A stretch of DNA of 64,000 bases from Asterias rubens (taxonomy: Eukaryota; Echinodermata; Asteroidea; Forcipulatida; Asteriidae): NCBI RefSeq assembly GCF_902459465.1, contig NC_047081.1, positions 1,736,001-1,800,000 on the forward strand. The letters run 5' to 3'. Under the pieces are notes generated by a model that had not been told where the DNA came from, ran no database searches, and saw only the letters and a program-made list of their open reading frames with translations. This document shows positions 10,529 to 25,500 of the stretch, piece after piece; within the stretch, counting starts at the first letter, position 1, and each line of letters starts with the position of its first letter. A program made the translations under genes and the position numbers.

Positions 10529-13500
10529 ACTCTCGCCAAAATGCCTATGCAAACGCCCAGCAGCCGATGAAAATCCCGGGTTCTGGTCCGCCTCCCCAAG
10601 GAATCTCTAGTGGAATGGGACCACCATCTGCAAGTGAGTAGTTATTGAAATCAAACAATTTTTAATTTTTAAAATGATTAACAACATTTACATTCTGTGG
10701 GGCGGGGGGGGGGGGGGCTCTAAATTTGACTGGACATTTTTTAATATCTGTTTTTCTCTTTTTTTTATCAGCTGGTTATTTGAATTTACTGACAAAAAGT
10801 GTTAACCTTTATCAGACTGAGTGAGACGACTTTCTGCGGTCACTCAACTCTTAAATAAACAAATTTAGGACAAGTGAAGAATAATATTTAAAAGAAAAGG
10901 TGATGAGTTAGAATCTGACTGCAATTATTATAAGGTTATTGCGTAAGTCCACTTGAATTAAAGATTTAATTAACAATTGGTTTTTCCCAACACCTGTGTG
11001 TGTAAATGAAATGGAAAAGTTTCCGTATGGCGCAACCACTTTTCATTCGTTCTGAAATACTAATTTACCTCAAGAAAACTCAATACTCAATGATATCCCT
11101 TTTTGTAAAAAATTAGTTAAAAAGTGGTGCCATTCGGAAAGTTATCCAATGAAATATTACCAAAGTCCAGTCGGTATGAGTCCTGACTATATATTATGGT
11201 GCAAACATTTTTGTTTTTAAACAGGGCCATCAATGGGACCCCCAGGTCCAGGAGGACCTACCCCATCAGGGAACTACAACAATCCATCTGGAATGAACGT
11301 ACCAAGGGGCTACAACCAAGGTCCGCCACACACTGCTAATGGTGCTCACCCTACCAACAACCCTCCCACTGGCACTACAGGCTACCGACCCTCGCCCATA
11401 GACCATCGAAGTGGTTTGGTTAACGCTAACTCGGGCAGAGCTCAAACTCATTCAATGGGTGGTTACCAACCCACTGGTACTGCGAACTCAACCCAGGGTG
11501 GTCGAGGGGCACCGATGATTGGTTACCCTGTTGCGAACAGCAGGGGACCGCCGGGTAACCCACCCTCGATGCCGAATCAGTACTCTGGCCCCTCGCAGCC
11601 AGTGAACTCATATCCTGGACCACACCAAGCTGTGCCATCAAGTTCCGCTGGATCTGGACCCCCATCTAGAGTGGCAGCACCGCCCTCGAGTATGCCCCTC
11701 CCTGGTGGGTCGCTGCCTGGCGGCCCTGGAAACTATGGTCGGTCAGGGTCGTATGGAGGTCCTGGCACACCTCCCGTCTCCATGGACTCACCTTCAACTC
11801 CCGATGGGTCTGGGATAGACCGAAGCTTCAACTCATCAGGTTAGTAGGTCGTTGAAGAAAACAAGTTTGATGATAAAAGAATGTCTGACAGAGTGTCCTC
11901 GGAGGGAGTCCCCCCAAAATGTGTGTTCCCTGCCTTGCTCATTTATTCCTTGCTAGTGATCATTGAAGGAGTGGTGGGGAGGGGGGCTCCAGTAATGTGT
12001 ATGACGCGACTTTTGCTGAATGTCAGAAAAATTGCCACCACTCACGCTGGCACATGATCAAGGCATCAAAGCACAGTAGACGTTAGTAAATATATAAAAC
12101 ACTGACAATGGATTGGCAATGTATGTCAGTAAAATTTGACTTGGACCGATTTCATAAAGAGCTAAGATTGATGTTAAGTGTGAATCCATCTTGACTGCTA
12201 AGCAAAGTTTGATGTCACTTTGTGAAATCAAAATGACCTACATTTAGTAACTTGCGTGACATCATATTGAGGTTCTATTTTTAGCATTAGTGCAGAGTGT
12301 GGTATTTACTTAAGTAGACATGATTCTGGGTTCTTGTTAAGCCAAAGCCAAATGGAGATTTTTGTATGGCTCTGGCTGTTTGACTTTGACCAATTGGAGA
12401 CTTTGGAACACTAGGTGACAGCAGACTTACCGATAAATATCCATTGTTTATGTAGTTCTGAGCATGCGCACATTGCTGTGAGCAATGGATTTACCTGGTA
12501 AGTCTGCTGCCACCTAGCACCCCAAAACTCCCCCGGACAAAATAAAATAGGCAAAGCTCTGACCTGGACTAATTCTAACGGCTTTTAAGCAGGAAATCTT
12601 GCATGAGAAATAATTTGTGCTAAGCAAAAGTCAGGAAACCAGTCAGTTTATGCACTTTTCATCACATGGTATTTTGGCTGGTCACCCAGTATGCTCAGCA
12701 AGAGTTTTCTGTGCCACATTGTAAGCATTTTTGTTGTGTATGGATAACATTGGCCCTAAGACTTAGACATAATAACTACAACTACATACATAGAAAGGAC
12801 CCACAGAGCCTATAACTTGTACTATGTAGTTATTTAACGAAAACCATTCATTGGTTTGCTCTGACATAAACAAGATGGCGGCAACTAGTTCATCATAGAT
12901 CATTGGATAATCTCTTGATATAATTTTGCCTGTGCACCCCCCCCCCTAATTAATTTCACCTGCAAAATCATAAACCCATGGTATTTTAACACCCATTTTC
13001 CTGACTCACACGCATCCAATACCCTCCCCTTTTGTTTATTTTCTGTGGTTACTGTTTTAATATCTGCCTGCACGGCTCTGTTATGACGCCTCCTTGTTTG
13101 CCCGTTCGCCTTAAAAAAAAACACCCAAAAGGCGAGGCCCTACAGGTGCCGAGGTACACCTCCATGATACGTTCACCCTCCACTGGATCCTTGGGCTCGC
13201 TCCCGTTGCCCAAACTGCAGCTGCAGTCCTCGTCCCCAACGGCCGAGGTTGGGAGTTATTCACCGGGCGATTCAGGTATTGCCTTTCCGAATGATTAATT
13301 TTTTGTCTGCTTTCTGCTTCAAAATTCTTTCGCTGTGTGACGTCTGGCTGTTGTGGTGGTAGTAGCTTTTAGTAATCTCATCAGCTATTGTTTGCTTTGT
13401 CCTTCAGTATGCTTTGATATTAGCTGTTCACATTGTTTTCTTCATGAATCAACAGAACATCACATGTCTCTCTGCATGTCTCATCACATGTCTCTGTGCA

Positions 13501-16500
13501 TATCTGACTCCCATAACTCACTCATTTTTTGAGGGCTAGATAGTTTCCAGGGGTCTTCCTTTTTACTTTTTTTTTCAATCGCTGGCTGGGCGCGTCAACC
13601 CAAAATTTAGGTTGCTCCCAAGTTTGTTTGCTACCTCACATGTACACTGTGTACACAATTTACAAAGCAGAAAAGTAATAATTAAAGAAAGAAAATGAAT
13701 TGGAGTTCGCAAAATTGCATTTTTTGACGATCTTGTTCCCTAATTTTTGTCCGTAATAATAATATTTTCACAAAAAAAAATACACAGGCAGTCTGCCAAC
13801 ATACACAATGTACATAGCTCTGTAGCTCCTAAATTGGGGGTTGAATGAACAAATCCTTCATTGGAGAAAGGAATGGCCTTCATTTTCATAACTGATTCTG
13901 GATTGAAGCATTTTCAATAAGCTAAAGGGACTATGTTCAAGCCGTAAAAAATTCACCCATGCCAGCAGATGAGATAACCTATTGTATGTACCCAAATGCA
14001 AATACATTATCATCTAAAAGTGAAATGCATTTCTGCCATGAGGTCATTGATTAAGGTAAATGCGTAATGACCAAAAGACCTTGAATCTTTTCCACCACAA
14101 AGACCTTTGTCTTTTGTCTCGTTCTTTATCCCCATCATTGTTTCTATGTATACGTTTTCCAAATTGGAAAATTGTTCCCTTTGCATGCTTCAAAAGCCCT
14201 TTCTAAAAAGTGCTTTGCCCATCTAATTTATATTTGGATAGCTTACATGCTGTATTTCCAGTCTATATTTTAAGTAGGTAGTACTATTTTGTGCAATAGT
14301 CATTGTAATGTATGAGTGTCATACATGTACATGTGTGCTCTACGTACTAAGAAAAATGAGCATTTATAATTAGATACATCTATTGTGTTTGTATGTTTGG
14401 TTGTCTGTTTGAATGTTTGTTTGTGATTTTCCAAACGAGGGAACTCATTAGTTTTATGACCATGAGTTGCTCAAATGATTCAGCAACTAATTTGGGGTTG
14501 AACAAATAGAAATTGACTAAATCCAGAGTGGGATTTGGACCGATGACCTCCAGATCATTGTGCTGGCGCTCTACCTCCCGGGGTATTTTTTCAATATCTT
14601 TGTTGGGGGTTGCCAGTCAGAGGGTTAGCTTCCTGATTTGGTAGATCACAGGCACACTGATCCGAAGGTTATTGGTTTAAATCCTGCTCTAGTAAATTTG
14701 TCCCCAAATTATGAAAATTTTACCCAGTAAATTCCCTTGTGGGTTATCACTTGATTGGTACGATAATTCAACAACGTGAACAAGTGAAATTTAGTGGGAA
14801 ACTAACAAGTAGGTGGAAGCATTTAGCTTTTTATAGCTTCATGAAGGCAGCATAGAGAAAGGACAGATAGTGTATTTTAAAAGATGAGATCTCCCCCAAT
14901 CAGTCACCTGTTCTATTATTATAGTGCAGACTAATCCTAGATAATGACCACTAGCCTGTCTGGAGTGTTTTGCTTCGGTGCACTTTGCAATTAATCAACT
15001 GTGACTAATCAATACTGTATCCTATCATGATCAAATGACAATGTATGGACACCAAACTATAATTATAAATGGCAGGATATAATCATAGGGGACGAAATCC
15101 ATTGCACCTCATTCCAAGCCCCCCCCCCCCCATAAAAAAAAAATAAATAATAATATATGATATATATATTAAAAAAATTACGTTTTGCCTTTTTGAAAAA
15201 AGGAAGGTGGAGGGCCTTTTAATTTTTTTTAAATAGGTAGTTTTTTTTTTTTTTTTTTTTTAAATTAATTTTGTTTTGTCTTAGATCGTTAAAATGTATT
15301 TTTATAAGATGGAATAAAAGGAAGTTGGTGGGGCACTAAACATATTTTTATTTGGTCTAATTTCATTTAGCTCTGTCTGTAGATATAGTTTGTCTTTATC
15401 CCTGATTCTGTGGATGTTATTGTTAGATTCCTCTAGAGCTTATTGTTTACAAGGGATCGATTTCTTCAAACAAAATGTTTGAAGAATTTTTTTTATGTGC
15501 ACACTCGATGTTAAAAGTGAGTGACAAATTATGATATTTTGAGTAGCAACTGATACATTTTGCTATGCAAGGAACAATTTCATCCAGCAATATTTGCGTT
15601 GCAAAATATTTCGACTGAACAGATTTTGTGCACACAAAATGGTAATAATGAGTAGCAAAATGATGATTTTTGAGTAGCATCACATTTTGCATAGCATTTT
15701 GCTCTGCTATGCAAGGGAAATTATTCACTGCTGTGCATTGGAAATTTTTCACTGTTGCACAGGATTTTGTTCATTAAAATGAATGTAATCACTTTCTCTC
15801 ATGATCACATTGGCTTGAAATCTCATGAAGAAATTCCCCTTGGGGATTAAGACCATTTGGTTATCACGTTCACATATTTTGAATTGTCCATTTGTAGCAA
15901 GTGAAAGCTAACCAAAGCGCTTGGGTGTTGCAAATCATCTTGCAGGTGGTAATAGTGCTACAGCTACATTATCAGACATTACTTGTGATGTTGTCATCAG
16001 TCCAAGACTACATTGAGCCTAATTTCATAGAGCTGCTTTTTAAAAATACTGTAGCTTCATGTAGCTAAGCACAATAAAATTATGCTTGCCAGAAAGAGTT
16101 GGCTAGCGTAATACCATTTCACTGTTTACACGATGTACTGAACTGATGGCTTAAAAAAAATCATTTTTGTTGTTGTATTTTCTGATGTACATCGGGCAAT
16201 TGAAATTTAAAGTCCTTTATGAATATGACAAATATTAAAATGCAAAGAATGAGCTTAATAAATACACATTGATGGATCAGTTGGTATCGTTAAAGTTCTG
16301 TGGACTTAAATGGAGCGGTGCTACATGTTTATAAAAGCGTGCCAACCCTTTGCCCTAGACTGTAACACATGCTCACATGAACTTCAATAGTCCCAATGTA
16401 CCTCCAAATAAATGTCAAATGGTGCCGAAAAAGTGACTTTAGTTTTTTATTTCTACTCTCCTTTAGGTCCTCCTTCCGCCCGGTCTTCAGCTGCACCCTC

Positions 16501-19500
16501 ACCTGTTCCTTCCATGAGATACGATGCTCTAGAAGGAGGCACGCCCTACACCTCAAATTTCTACCAAGGTAAAGTAGACAATGATCAAGTTCGCAAAAGG
16601 ACCAATTGGTTGTTTAGTGATAAATAAGGGGCATGCGCACAGAAGTTGAAGTATCCCTCAGGGCAAGTTGAGAATTGGTGTGTACTAGCCAATCTTTCCT
16701 TGGCACTTTAAACTAGACAAAATACACAAGCTAGTGTTAAGGGCATTTCCTGGCCGACTTCATTGTTGACAAAATCGCAGCATTTTTAAAACATTATTTG
16801 AATTTTTGCAGTGATTCGTGTCAGATAAATATGATTCTATAGAGAAGATATGTTGAATTTCAAATCCAAATTAATTTTTCCCTCCATAGGTCCTCCTACA
16901 CCAGGGACTCAACCAGCAGGTTCTCAGCTGCCAATATCCCCACTAGCTGCACCCTCCCGAGGCCCCCCACTAAGTGGGCCGCAGCTTGGTGCCCCGCAAA
17001 CGGGTGCTCCTCAAATGGGTGCTCCCCAAATGGGTGCTCCCCAAATGAGTGGACCCCAAATGGGTGGACCCCAAATGGGTGGACCCCAAATGGGTGCTCC
17101 TCCAATGGGTGGACCCCAAATGGGTGGACCCCAAATGGGCGGACCTCAAATGGGGGGACCTCCGACAGGCCCTCCTCAAATGGGTGGACCTCCAACAAGT
17201 GGTCCCCCACTAGGTGGTCCTCAAATGGGTGGAGGGCATATGGGTGGCCCACCTTCTGGCGGCCCTCCAGTGCAAGGGGGACCCCCGTTTGGTGCACCTT
17301 CAATGGGCGGGCCACCCACCTCGGCCTCATCTTCTGGAGTATCAGGCAGGAGGCAGTACCCGCAACCCGCTTCATATCAGCAACCGCCCCCGGTCAGTCA
17401 AGGCAGCGTTCCCCCAGGAGGGCAGAACGCACCAGGGATGATGGGCAATGCCATGCAGAGGTCGGGGGTGGCTCCGCAGCCGAACGGCGGACAAGCCGGC
17501 CCAAAAATGAACAACATCATGCAGCAACCAGTGAGTATTCAAACGCTGTTTTTTTTTTTTTTTAAATACAGGGATGAGAAATTTTTGACTTTTATCCGAA
17601 TTCAGACTTTATAAGTTTGCCTGGTCTAGTCATCATCGGGAGACTGCCTCAGAAAACGGTGTTACCGCAAACTGAGTATACATATTGACACCTCAACATG
17701 CAATGCCTTAAAACCCATATCTAGGGAATCTAATACTCTGTCTGCTTTTCGTAAAGTCCTTAAGTCTCACCTTTTTCCATCTTAATTTCTTTCTAGTGAA
17801 CTATGATCTTGATGACCATTGGAACTGTACTCAAGAGCATTACTTATGCCTGGCTCCATGTCAAGCTGTTGCTTTAGCAATACAAATCCCAATCCATCAA
17901 ATTTGGGTAAAAGCAGAAGACAGTTGTTTAATGATGTTTAAACTATTGTTTTTTCATTGATATTTTAGGGGGGTCAGCCCACCATGAACAACATAAACGC
18001 CTCTATGGGTAACTTAAAGGTCCAGCAGGGGGACACGAGACCCATGAATCTCCTACAGCAGAGGCACATCGTGGAGACCACGCCCGTAGAGCCACCCAAG
18101 AGTAGACTCAGCCCGGACTATCAGAAGCTCCAGGTGGACCCAGAGTAAGTTCACCCTGTCCTTAGGAATCTGTGATAATTTTTGATGTCAAAGACTGACT
18201 TGATAGCTGACTCGCCCGGAGTGAAATACCAACAGCAGGCCTGGAATTACTTATTTTTGATGTCAAAGACTGTCTTGATAGCTGACTCGCCCGGAGTGAA
18301 ATACCAACAGCAGGCCTGGAATTACTTATTTTTTATGTCAAAGACTGACTTGATAGCTGACTCGCCCGGAGTGAAATACCAACAGCAGGCCTGGAATTAC
18401 TTTTTTTTTTTTCAGGGCAAGGCCACCTTGTTTTTGGAGCAAGTCAAATTCTTGAGGGCACCAATACCAATAGATCGGGCACCAGGGCAAAAAAAATCAA
18501 AAAAGGCGGCATGAAGGTCGTTAAATTATGAGAGATGTACAACAAAATTAACCATGCTGTTCTTTTTGCAGCATCTTCCGGAGTACGTTGAACGCTATCC
18601 CACAGACGAACGGTCTTCTACAAAAGTCACGCATGCCTCTAGGGCTTCTTATTCACCCATTCAGGGATCTCTCGGTAAGTTCAGCCTCTTTCCTTTCTGG
18701 TAAAAATCTGGAAATATCCCCTTAGGTCTAGCAGGCATGTGATTTTCTACGTCCTGTAGCCTTAGATCTCTAGGGTCTTTCCCAGGATCTTTGCTGTTCC
18801 TAAAAGCGCCACCATATGTAACCGATCCATCCTCACGTTTGTCCCTATTTTGTCCAGATGTTTCCCCAGTGCTTTCGGAGTGGTGCCAAGCACTCCAACC
18901 ACCACAGGTACTACTTTTACCTTCAGCTGCCAATTCTTACAAAGTTCCCTGACCAGCCGTCGATTTCACAAAACTCTTCCTAACTTAAGACTAATCTTAG
19001 GACTTAGACGATTCCCAACCCTGCACTGTAGCATGCAGACCTTAAGATTAATCCTAACTCGAGATAAAACGAGTCCTAACTCTTTGTGAAATCGACCCCT
19101 GGTCATTTGATATTTTGTTTAATTATTTTTTTTTAACTACAGCAAGTCTTGTGTGTTTCTTTTTGCAGCATCTGCCAGTAATTCAATCCAGCGTTATTGT
19201 GCGATGTCGATCTTGTCGTACCTACATCAACCCATTTGTAACAATCATCGAGCAGCGACGCTGGAAGTGCAACCTCTGCTATAGGATAAACGATTGTAAG
19301 AACTGTTTTTGATGGCAAGGTTTTAGGTTTTTTATTTAATTGAATTGGATATTGAATATTGAATAATTATTGAATATTGAATATGGAATATTGAATGTCG
19401 AATATTGAATATTGAGTATTGGATATTGAATATTAAATGTTGAATATTGAATATTGATTATTGAACGTTGAATTTTGAATAGGATTTGGTATTTAAAAGG

Positions 19501-22500
19501 GTTTTCAAATTTGCTGGAAATTTAAAAACTTGGTGTCCAAATCCTCTCTTAAAAGACATGTAAATGATAGATAAAACGGGGTGTCTAAATGTAAAACAGG
19601 CTGCCCAAATGACACACAGACGACCCTCTGGCTATTTTTTATGATAGGTGGTATTATACAGGATTGGTAGAGCTGACAAAATAATCGCAGAAAGTGTTCA
19701 TGTTTTGTGTGATCAACTATACACATGAAATAAACCTGTGGAAATTTGTGCATAATCCGTTGTGTTAGAAAGGAGAATTGTGAAATTTGAATTGTGAAAA
19801 CTAAAGCAAATGGGTCAGTACATTTTAAGAAATGAAAATTATTTTTAAAACTCTACAAAAATGTCACCAGTTTGATAAATTTCTTTATTTCTTTACAGTA
19901 CCTGAAGAGTTCACCTTTGACCCTGTTACCAAGAGTTATGGTTCACCGGAGAGAAGACCAGAGATTAAGTCAGCCACAATTGAGTTCATCGCTCCTTCAG
20001 AATACATGGTGAGCAAGTCAAATAATCATTAATGGAATAATTGGTCATTGAATGGCATACATCTCATGATGTCTCTCATACCGTCATGCACAACCCTCGG
20101 CCGATCATTTTACGTCAGTGAGGGGGGGTCGGTAACTAATTGTGAAAACATTGAGAACTGATTCTTCTTCCCTTCTATAGTTGAGGCCACCTCAGCCGGC
20201 TGTCTACCTCTTCGTTCTCGATGTCTCATTCAGCGCCGTGGAGTCAGGGTACCTGACCATAGCCTGCCAGAATCTCATGGACTGCCTGGATAAGATGCCG
20301 GGAGACGCCAGGACGCTGATCGGCTTCATCACCTTCGACAGTACCTTGCATTTCTACAGTCTACAGGAGGGAATGACTAGGCCGCAGATGATGGTGGTTT
20401 CTGATATCGACGGTAAGGACCCTGTCTGAATTTGCCCTCAGGTTTGATACTGTATGGAGACAATAATGGCTGGTACAATGACTTGCTTAGTCACAAGTCA
20501 ACGCATATATTTGAATTCCTCAGACTAAAGAGACAGTAACTATGTCGAGTGGTTCAGGGCAAGCGTTTGCATAGCAACCATCACATGAGCAGACCCTGGT
20601 ACCATGTGCCATACAAATTCATTCAGAACTTTGTATGGGTGTTCACCGTCTCTTACAGAACTACGCAAAAGCTTGCCCCGAATCATGTGAGATAGCAACT
20701 GTCTCTATAGTCTGAGGAATTCAATTTCAAGTGGCAACTTGTGATCAAGCACGTCGTTGTACCAGAAACTATTCAAATCTAAACATGCAAATGGCTTATT
20801 GCCTAGGGAGCCAGTAACTAAGGGAATAATGTTGCATTTGCGTAATTCCTGGACAACAACTAAACTTAAATATATCTTTTTCTTTTGCAGATGTATTCCT
20901 CCCCTGTCCTAACGACTTGCTCGTAAATGTACAAGAGAACAGAGAGGTTTGTTAATTTCTACTAGTTTTAACATACCCTCAGATTAATTTTAACAAGACC
21001 CCTAAAATTGATCCCTCTTTTGCAGGGGAAAAAAGTTAAACAATTTTCTCATCCATGTATTTTGTTAAATACTGACTTTTTCCTTCTCGTGTTTTGCTGT
21101 TTGTAGTTGATAGATGAGCTTCTAAATCAACTGCCGAGTATGTTTACGGGGAACAAGAATACGCAGACAGCTCTGGGGCCAGCTTTACAAGCAGCTCTCA
21201 AACTCATGGTAAGAAAATAGCAAAACGACAACAATAATCTTCAAACTCTACTAATAAATATAATAACTAGCTTTTAGATATGTTATATTGCGCATTTTAC
21301 AATGCCGTATCAATGAAATACTTTACATAAGTGCCATGGTCATTGGGCCAATAACGGTCCTTTAAACAGCTACCTGAGCGGAATGTTATACCTCCACGCT
21401 GCAACAAAGTGGCTTTACAAATTGGAGCTCCCCAACTATGACGTTTTGAGAGTAATTACGTAATGGAGCTATTTGCAAATCTCTCAGAAAAGCGCTGGAT
21501 TAGGATATTAAAAATGATTGTCTTTTTACACATCATATGACTCGATTTCCTTATTCATTGAAAACATTTCAAATGAAATTCAGCAAAGTTCACGACTTAT
21601 TAGCATTTTCGTTCAAGCAGGTCTTTAAGAACTCACTCCGCGATAGTGAAGTTAGAACTGAGAAGTCTCCCAAATTCTGGAAAATCTACTCTGCGGTAGC
21701 AGAATGTAAAGCAAGATAGTTCCCTAAAGAACAAAATCGACCTTGGAAGTAGATAGACACATGGTATTACTGCAACCAAATATGTAATAATTATCATTCT
21801 TATTTTATGTTTTCCCTGACAGAGCCCAACAGGGGGTCGTGTGACCGTGTTCCAGTCAGGCTTACCTTCTCTTGGTGCGGGGGCTCTGAAGTCCAGGGAA
21901 GATCCGAACCAAAGAGCTTCAACCAAAGTAAGTCCACTTTTCAAAATCAGGAATGTGAGACTAAGGAATGCCACAAAAACATCTTGAAAATGAAGGCGAA
22001 CAACACATTAATACAGTGTAAAAGTTGAGGCCTATGTTTTTGTTTATGTTTTGTCTACGCTGCAGTATTCAGACTCGTAATGCTGGCCCAAAATCCTGAC
22101 AAGTTTCCCTTTTTTTTTTTTCATGAGCCCCTCACATTCCTGCAAAATGGAAACCATTTCAGTGTGATTTAGGTTGACCATGTGCTTTGGAAAGTTAGTT
22201 GAAGTATAACTGTTTAGGGTGTTCGGGTTGGTGTAATAGTGGTGTCTTTCTCGCTTCCACCTCCCGGATCCCAGTTTGAATCATGCGGAATCACAACCAA
22301 AATTAATACATGGAAATGAACTGTTCTTTTGCTTTCAGAATGTGCCAAATCTCGGTCCAGCGGTTGACTTTTACAAGAAGTTATCCTTGGATTTTTCAGC
22401 TCAGCAGATTGCATGTGATATCTTCCTGTTCAGTGGGCAGTACACAGACGTAGCAACGCTAGGTAAGTGGAAAATACTAGTATTGTATTGTATACCATGA

Positions 22501-25500
22501 CACAGTTGTGCCACCCTACAAAACCTGTCTACTTGTATGGTTTTGAAGGGTTAGTCAGCTTGCTGGAAAATGATTGGTCTTGTAACATGCCTGGACATCT
22601 TTCATTTATTTTATTGGCGTTGATAACAAAATCTCTTACTCCTCTTGTCACCCATGAAGTTCATGCCCTCTTCATTTTTTACTAAATTCTGCGTAGCTGG
22701 TGTCGCAAAATACTCCGGCGGCAGCGTGCACTATTACCCAGGGTTCAACAGCACTCAGAACCTCGTAGAGGTGGAGAGGTTCGGCCAGGACTTCCGGCGA
22801 TACCTGACGAGAAAGATTGGGTTTGAGGCAGTGATGAGGATCAGATGCACAAAAGGTAAGAAGAAAACCTCGCAAGATTTGACTGGGTTTTTTTTAAACC
22901 TTTTTTGTCTTATTTTTGGTTTTAATAATCTTTGTTTATTCGATGTATTCCAACAAAAAACCTCACAAGATTTGTTTAACTCTTGTGTGAAATCCACCCC
23001 AGAAAGATCATGTTCTTACTTAAACCCGATTTCCATACCCGTTAAGGTTTGAGCATCCACACATTCCATGGGAACTTCTTCGTCCGGTCGACGGATCTCC
23101 TCTCCCTTCCCAACATCAACCCAGACGCCGGCTTCGCTATGCAGGTCTCCATCGAGGAAAGCCTTCATGACTCCCCAGTGGCATCTTTCCAAGCAGCGTT
23201 GCTCTACACAAGCAGTAAAGGTCAGTATCAGCTCTTGGTCATGTTCCTCACACCCCCCTAGCAATGATACACTCACAATTTCTTAGAAACAAGTTCCCTG
23301 TATACACTAGCTATAGTACATACAGATTTGTTTAGATATCTAGAGGGCCCGACTATTTTTTGTTTATCTTAGTTTCAGTGATGACTCTCTAAATTCTGAA
23401 GCCATGTTAGTCAAGTTCCCTGCATACAGTAGCTATGGTAATAAGAGATTCAAAAGGGCCTGACTATTTTTGTTTTTCATAGTTTCAGTTAGGACTCTCA
23501 ACTTTGTCCACCATATTTGTTAACTTCACTGTATTCAGGAGTAATGCATATAGATATGTATAGAAATCAAGAGGACCAGACTATTTGTTATTCAAGCCTC
23601 TGTTTGGTTACATTGATTCATACGAAAGAAAACTTGATATGCTAATGATATGCAAATTATCTCCCCTTATGAATGATTCAGGAGAGAGACGGATTCGTGT
23701 TCACACCATGTGCCTGCCAGTGTCCAATCAGATGACGGAGATCATCGCAGGGGCGGATCAGCAAGGCATTATGGGATTACTCACCAGAATGGGTAAGGTT
23801 TGATTGTCTTCTGTCCCTTACGGTTGCCTCAGTTCTTGGGTCCCATGGTTGGCTTGTGCGTAAAGCGCTGGCCTCTCACCACTGTGACCCTGGTTTGATT
23901 CCCGGCAAAGGTTTTGGTTGTTTTCTACCTCCCTTACGGTTGCCTCAGTTCTTGGGTCCCATGGTTTGCTTGTGCGTAAAGCGCTGGTCTCTCAACACTC
24001 GCCGTGGTTCGATTCCCTGCTTAGGTATCATTTTTTTTTTAAATATGAAACATGTTTCAATAAACCTTTTTTTAATTGAATTGAATTGAATTGAAAAAGC
24101 ATTTTATGCTCTCTTCATTGTGTTGGAGTTGACTAGTATCTACTCTTTCCTATTTTCAGCGGTCGACAAATCTCAGACGTCGAACATGTCAGACGCTCGG
24201 GATGCGTTGGTCAACGTCTGCGTAGATTCGCTGTCGATGTACAAGGCGACGCTACCAAGCAGTCACACCGTTGGGACGTTGATGTGCCCTCAGTCGCTAC
24301 GCATGCTGCCATCTTACACACTGGCTGCATTAAAAAACGTAAGAATTCCAACTGCAATTTTATGGATAAACTTTCCTACTTGTCAGTGAGTTGATTTACC
24401 CTACGAAACTCTTCAACTGCAAGGGTTTTGTATAGTGGAGCAATTGTGTGTTGTGTAGATGCATTTACCACATTAGATCATATTGCATTCTGGCATAGTT
24501 TATCTATCAAACAAGACACAGTTAATGATATTGAATGGTCAGACGGTAGGAGGGTTGACTGTGTACTTTGTAGAATGCAATCACCACATGATATCATAGT
24601 TCGAGCTGGCTAAGTTTATTGATCCTTCAAAGCCACAGTGAATGATATTTAATAGTCAGACAGTAGGAGGGTTTACTGTGTACTGTGCAGATGCAATCAC
24701 CACATGATATCATACTGCTGGCTGGCAAACTTTATCCATCATTCACAATCACAGTGGATGATATTCAATATTCAGATAGTAGGAGGGTTAAGTAAATGAT
24801 ACTTTCTTGTAATAATATAATAATATTAGTAAACATTTCTATGGCGCTCTACAATGAACACAGCACCGCACAAGAAAAACAAAATAACATAAGTAGAAAA
24901 CATAGCTAAAGAAAACTACTTGTACCACAACTCTAACAGACAATACGATTGGTTGGAATATCCAGAGCCTTAACCAACGAAGCCAATCACATCTTGTCTT
25001 TCAGGTGGCCTTCCGTCTGGGCTCGAGCACCAGACTGGACGAGAGGGTGTATGCGATGGAGATGATCAAATGTCAACCTCTGCAATACATCATGCTTCGT
25101 CTTCATCCCAACATGTACCCGGTGCATAACATGTCAGATGAGGTAGGCTGAACTTAATAAGGGGAAAAAATTAGTTTCTGGTTACATAGGATCACTAGAT
25201 CAGAAATACATTTTTAATTGAGTGTGCATTATATTTTGAGTTGTGACACAGAATGTCTCTTGAAATTTGTAAAAAAAACATAGCGTCTTCACTAGTATGA
25301 CTTTTAATGAAAAATGTGTGTTCCCGAAAGAGAGGCAAAATATATGTATTATTTATCAACGCTTCTATTTACTACCATGTAAACTCTTCTTGTTAATCAA
25401 TGTTTTTTGGTATGTATAAAACTGTTGTTACCCTCAAAAACATCACCCTGGGGGGTTATAGGGTTATGTTCCTGCAGCCGATGTCACAAAACGCTAGGAT

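Noticed and set aside
16896-17375. 159-codon open frame on the minus strand
   Set aside because: It is the mirror of the 15-bp coding repeat in SEC24 exon 5; repeats with a period divisible by three leave several frames open.
18182-18514. 110-codon open frame with three repeated blocks
   Set aside because: It arises from a 75-bp intronic tandem repeat, has no splice link in frame with SEC24 exons and no similarity I recognise.
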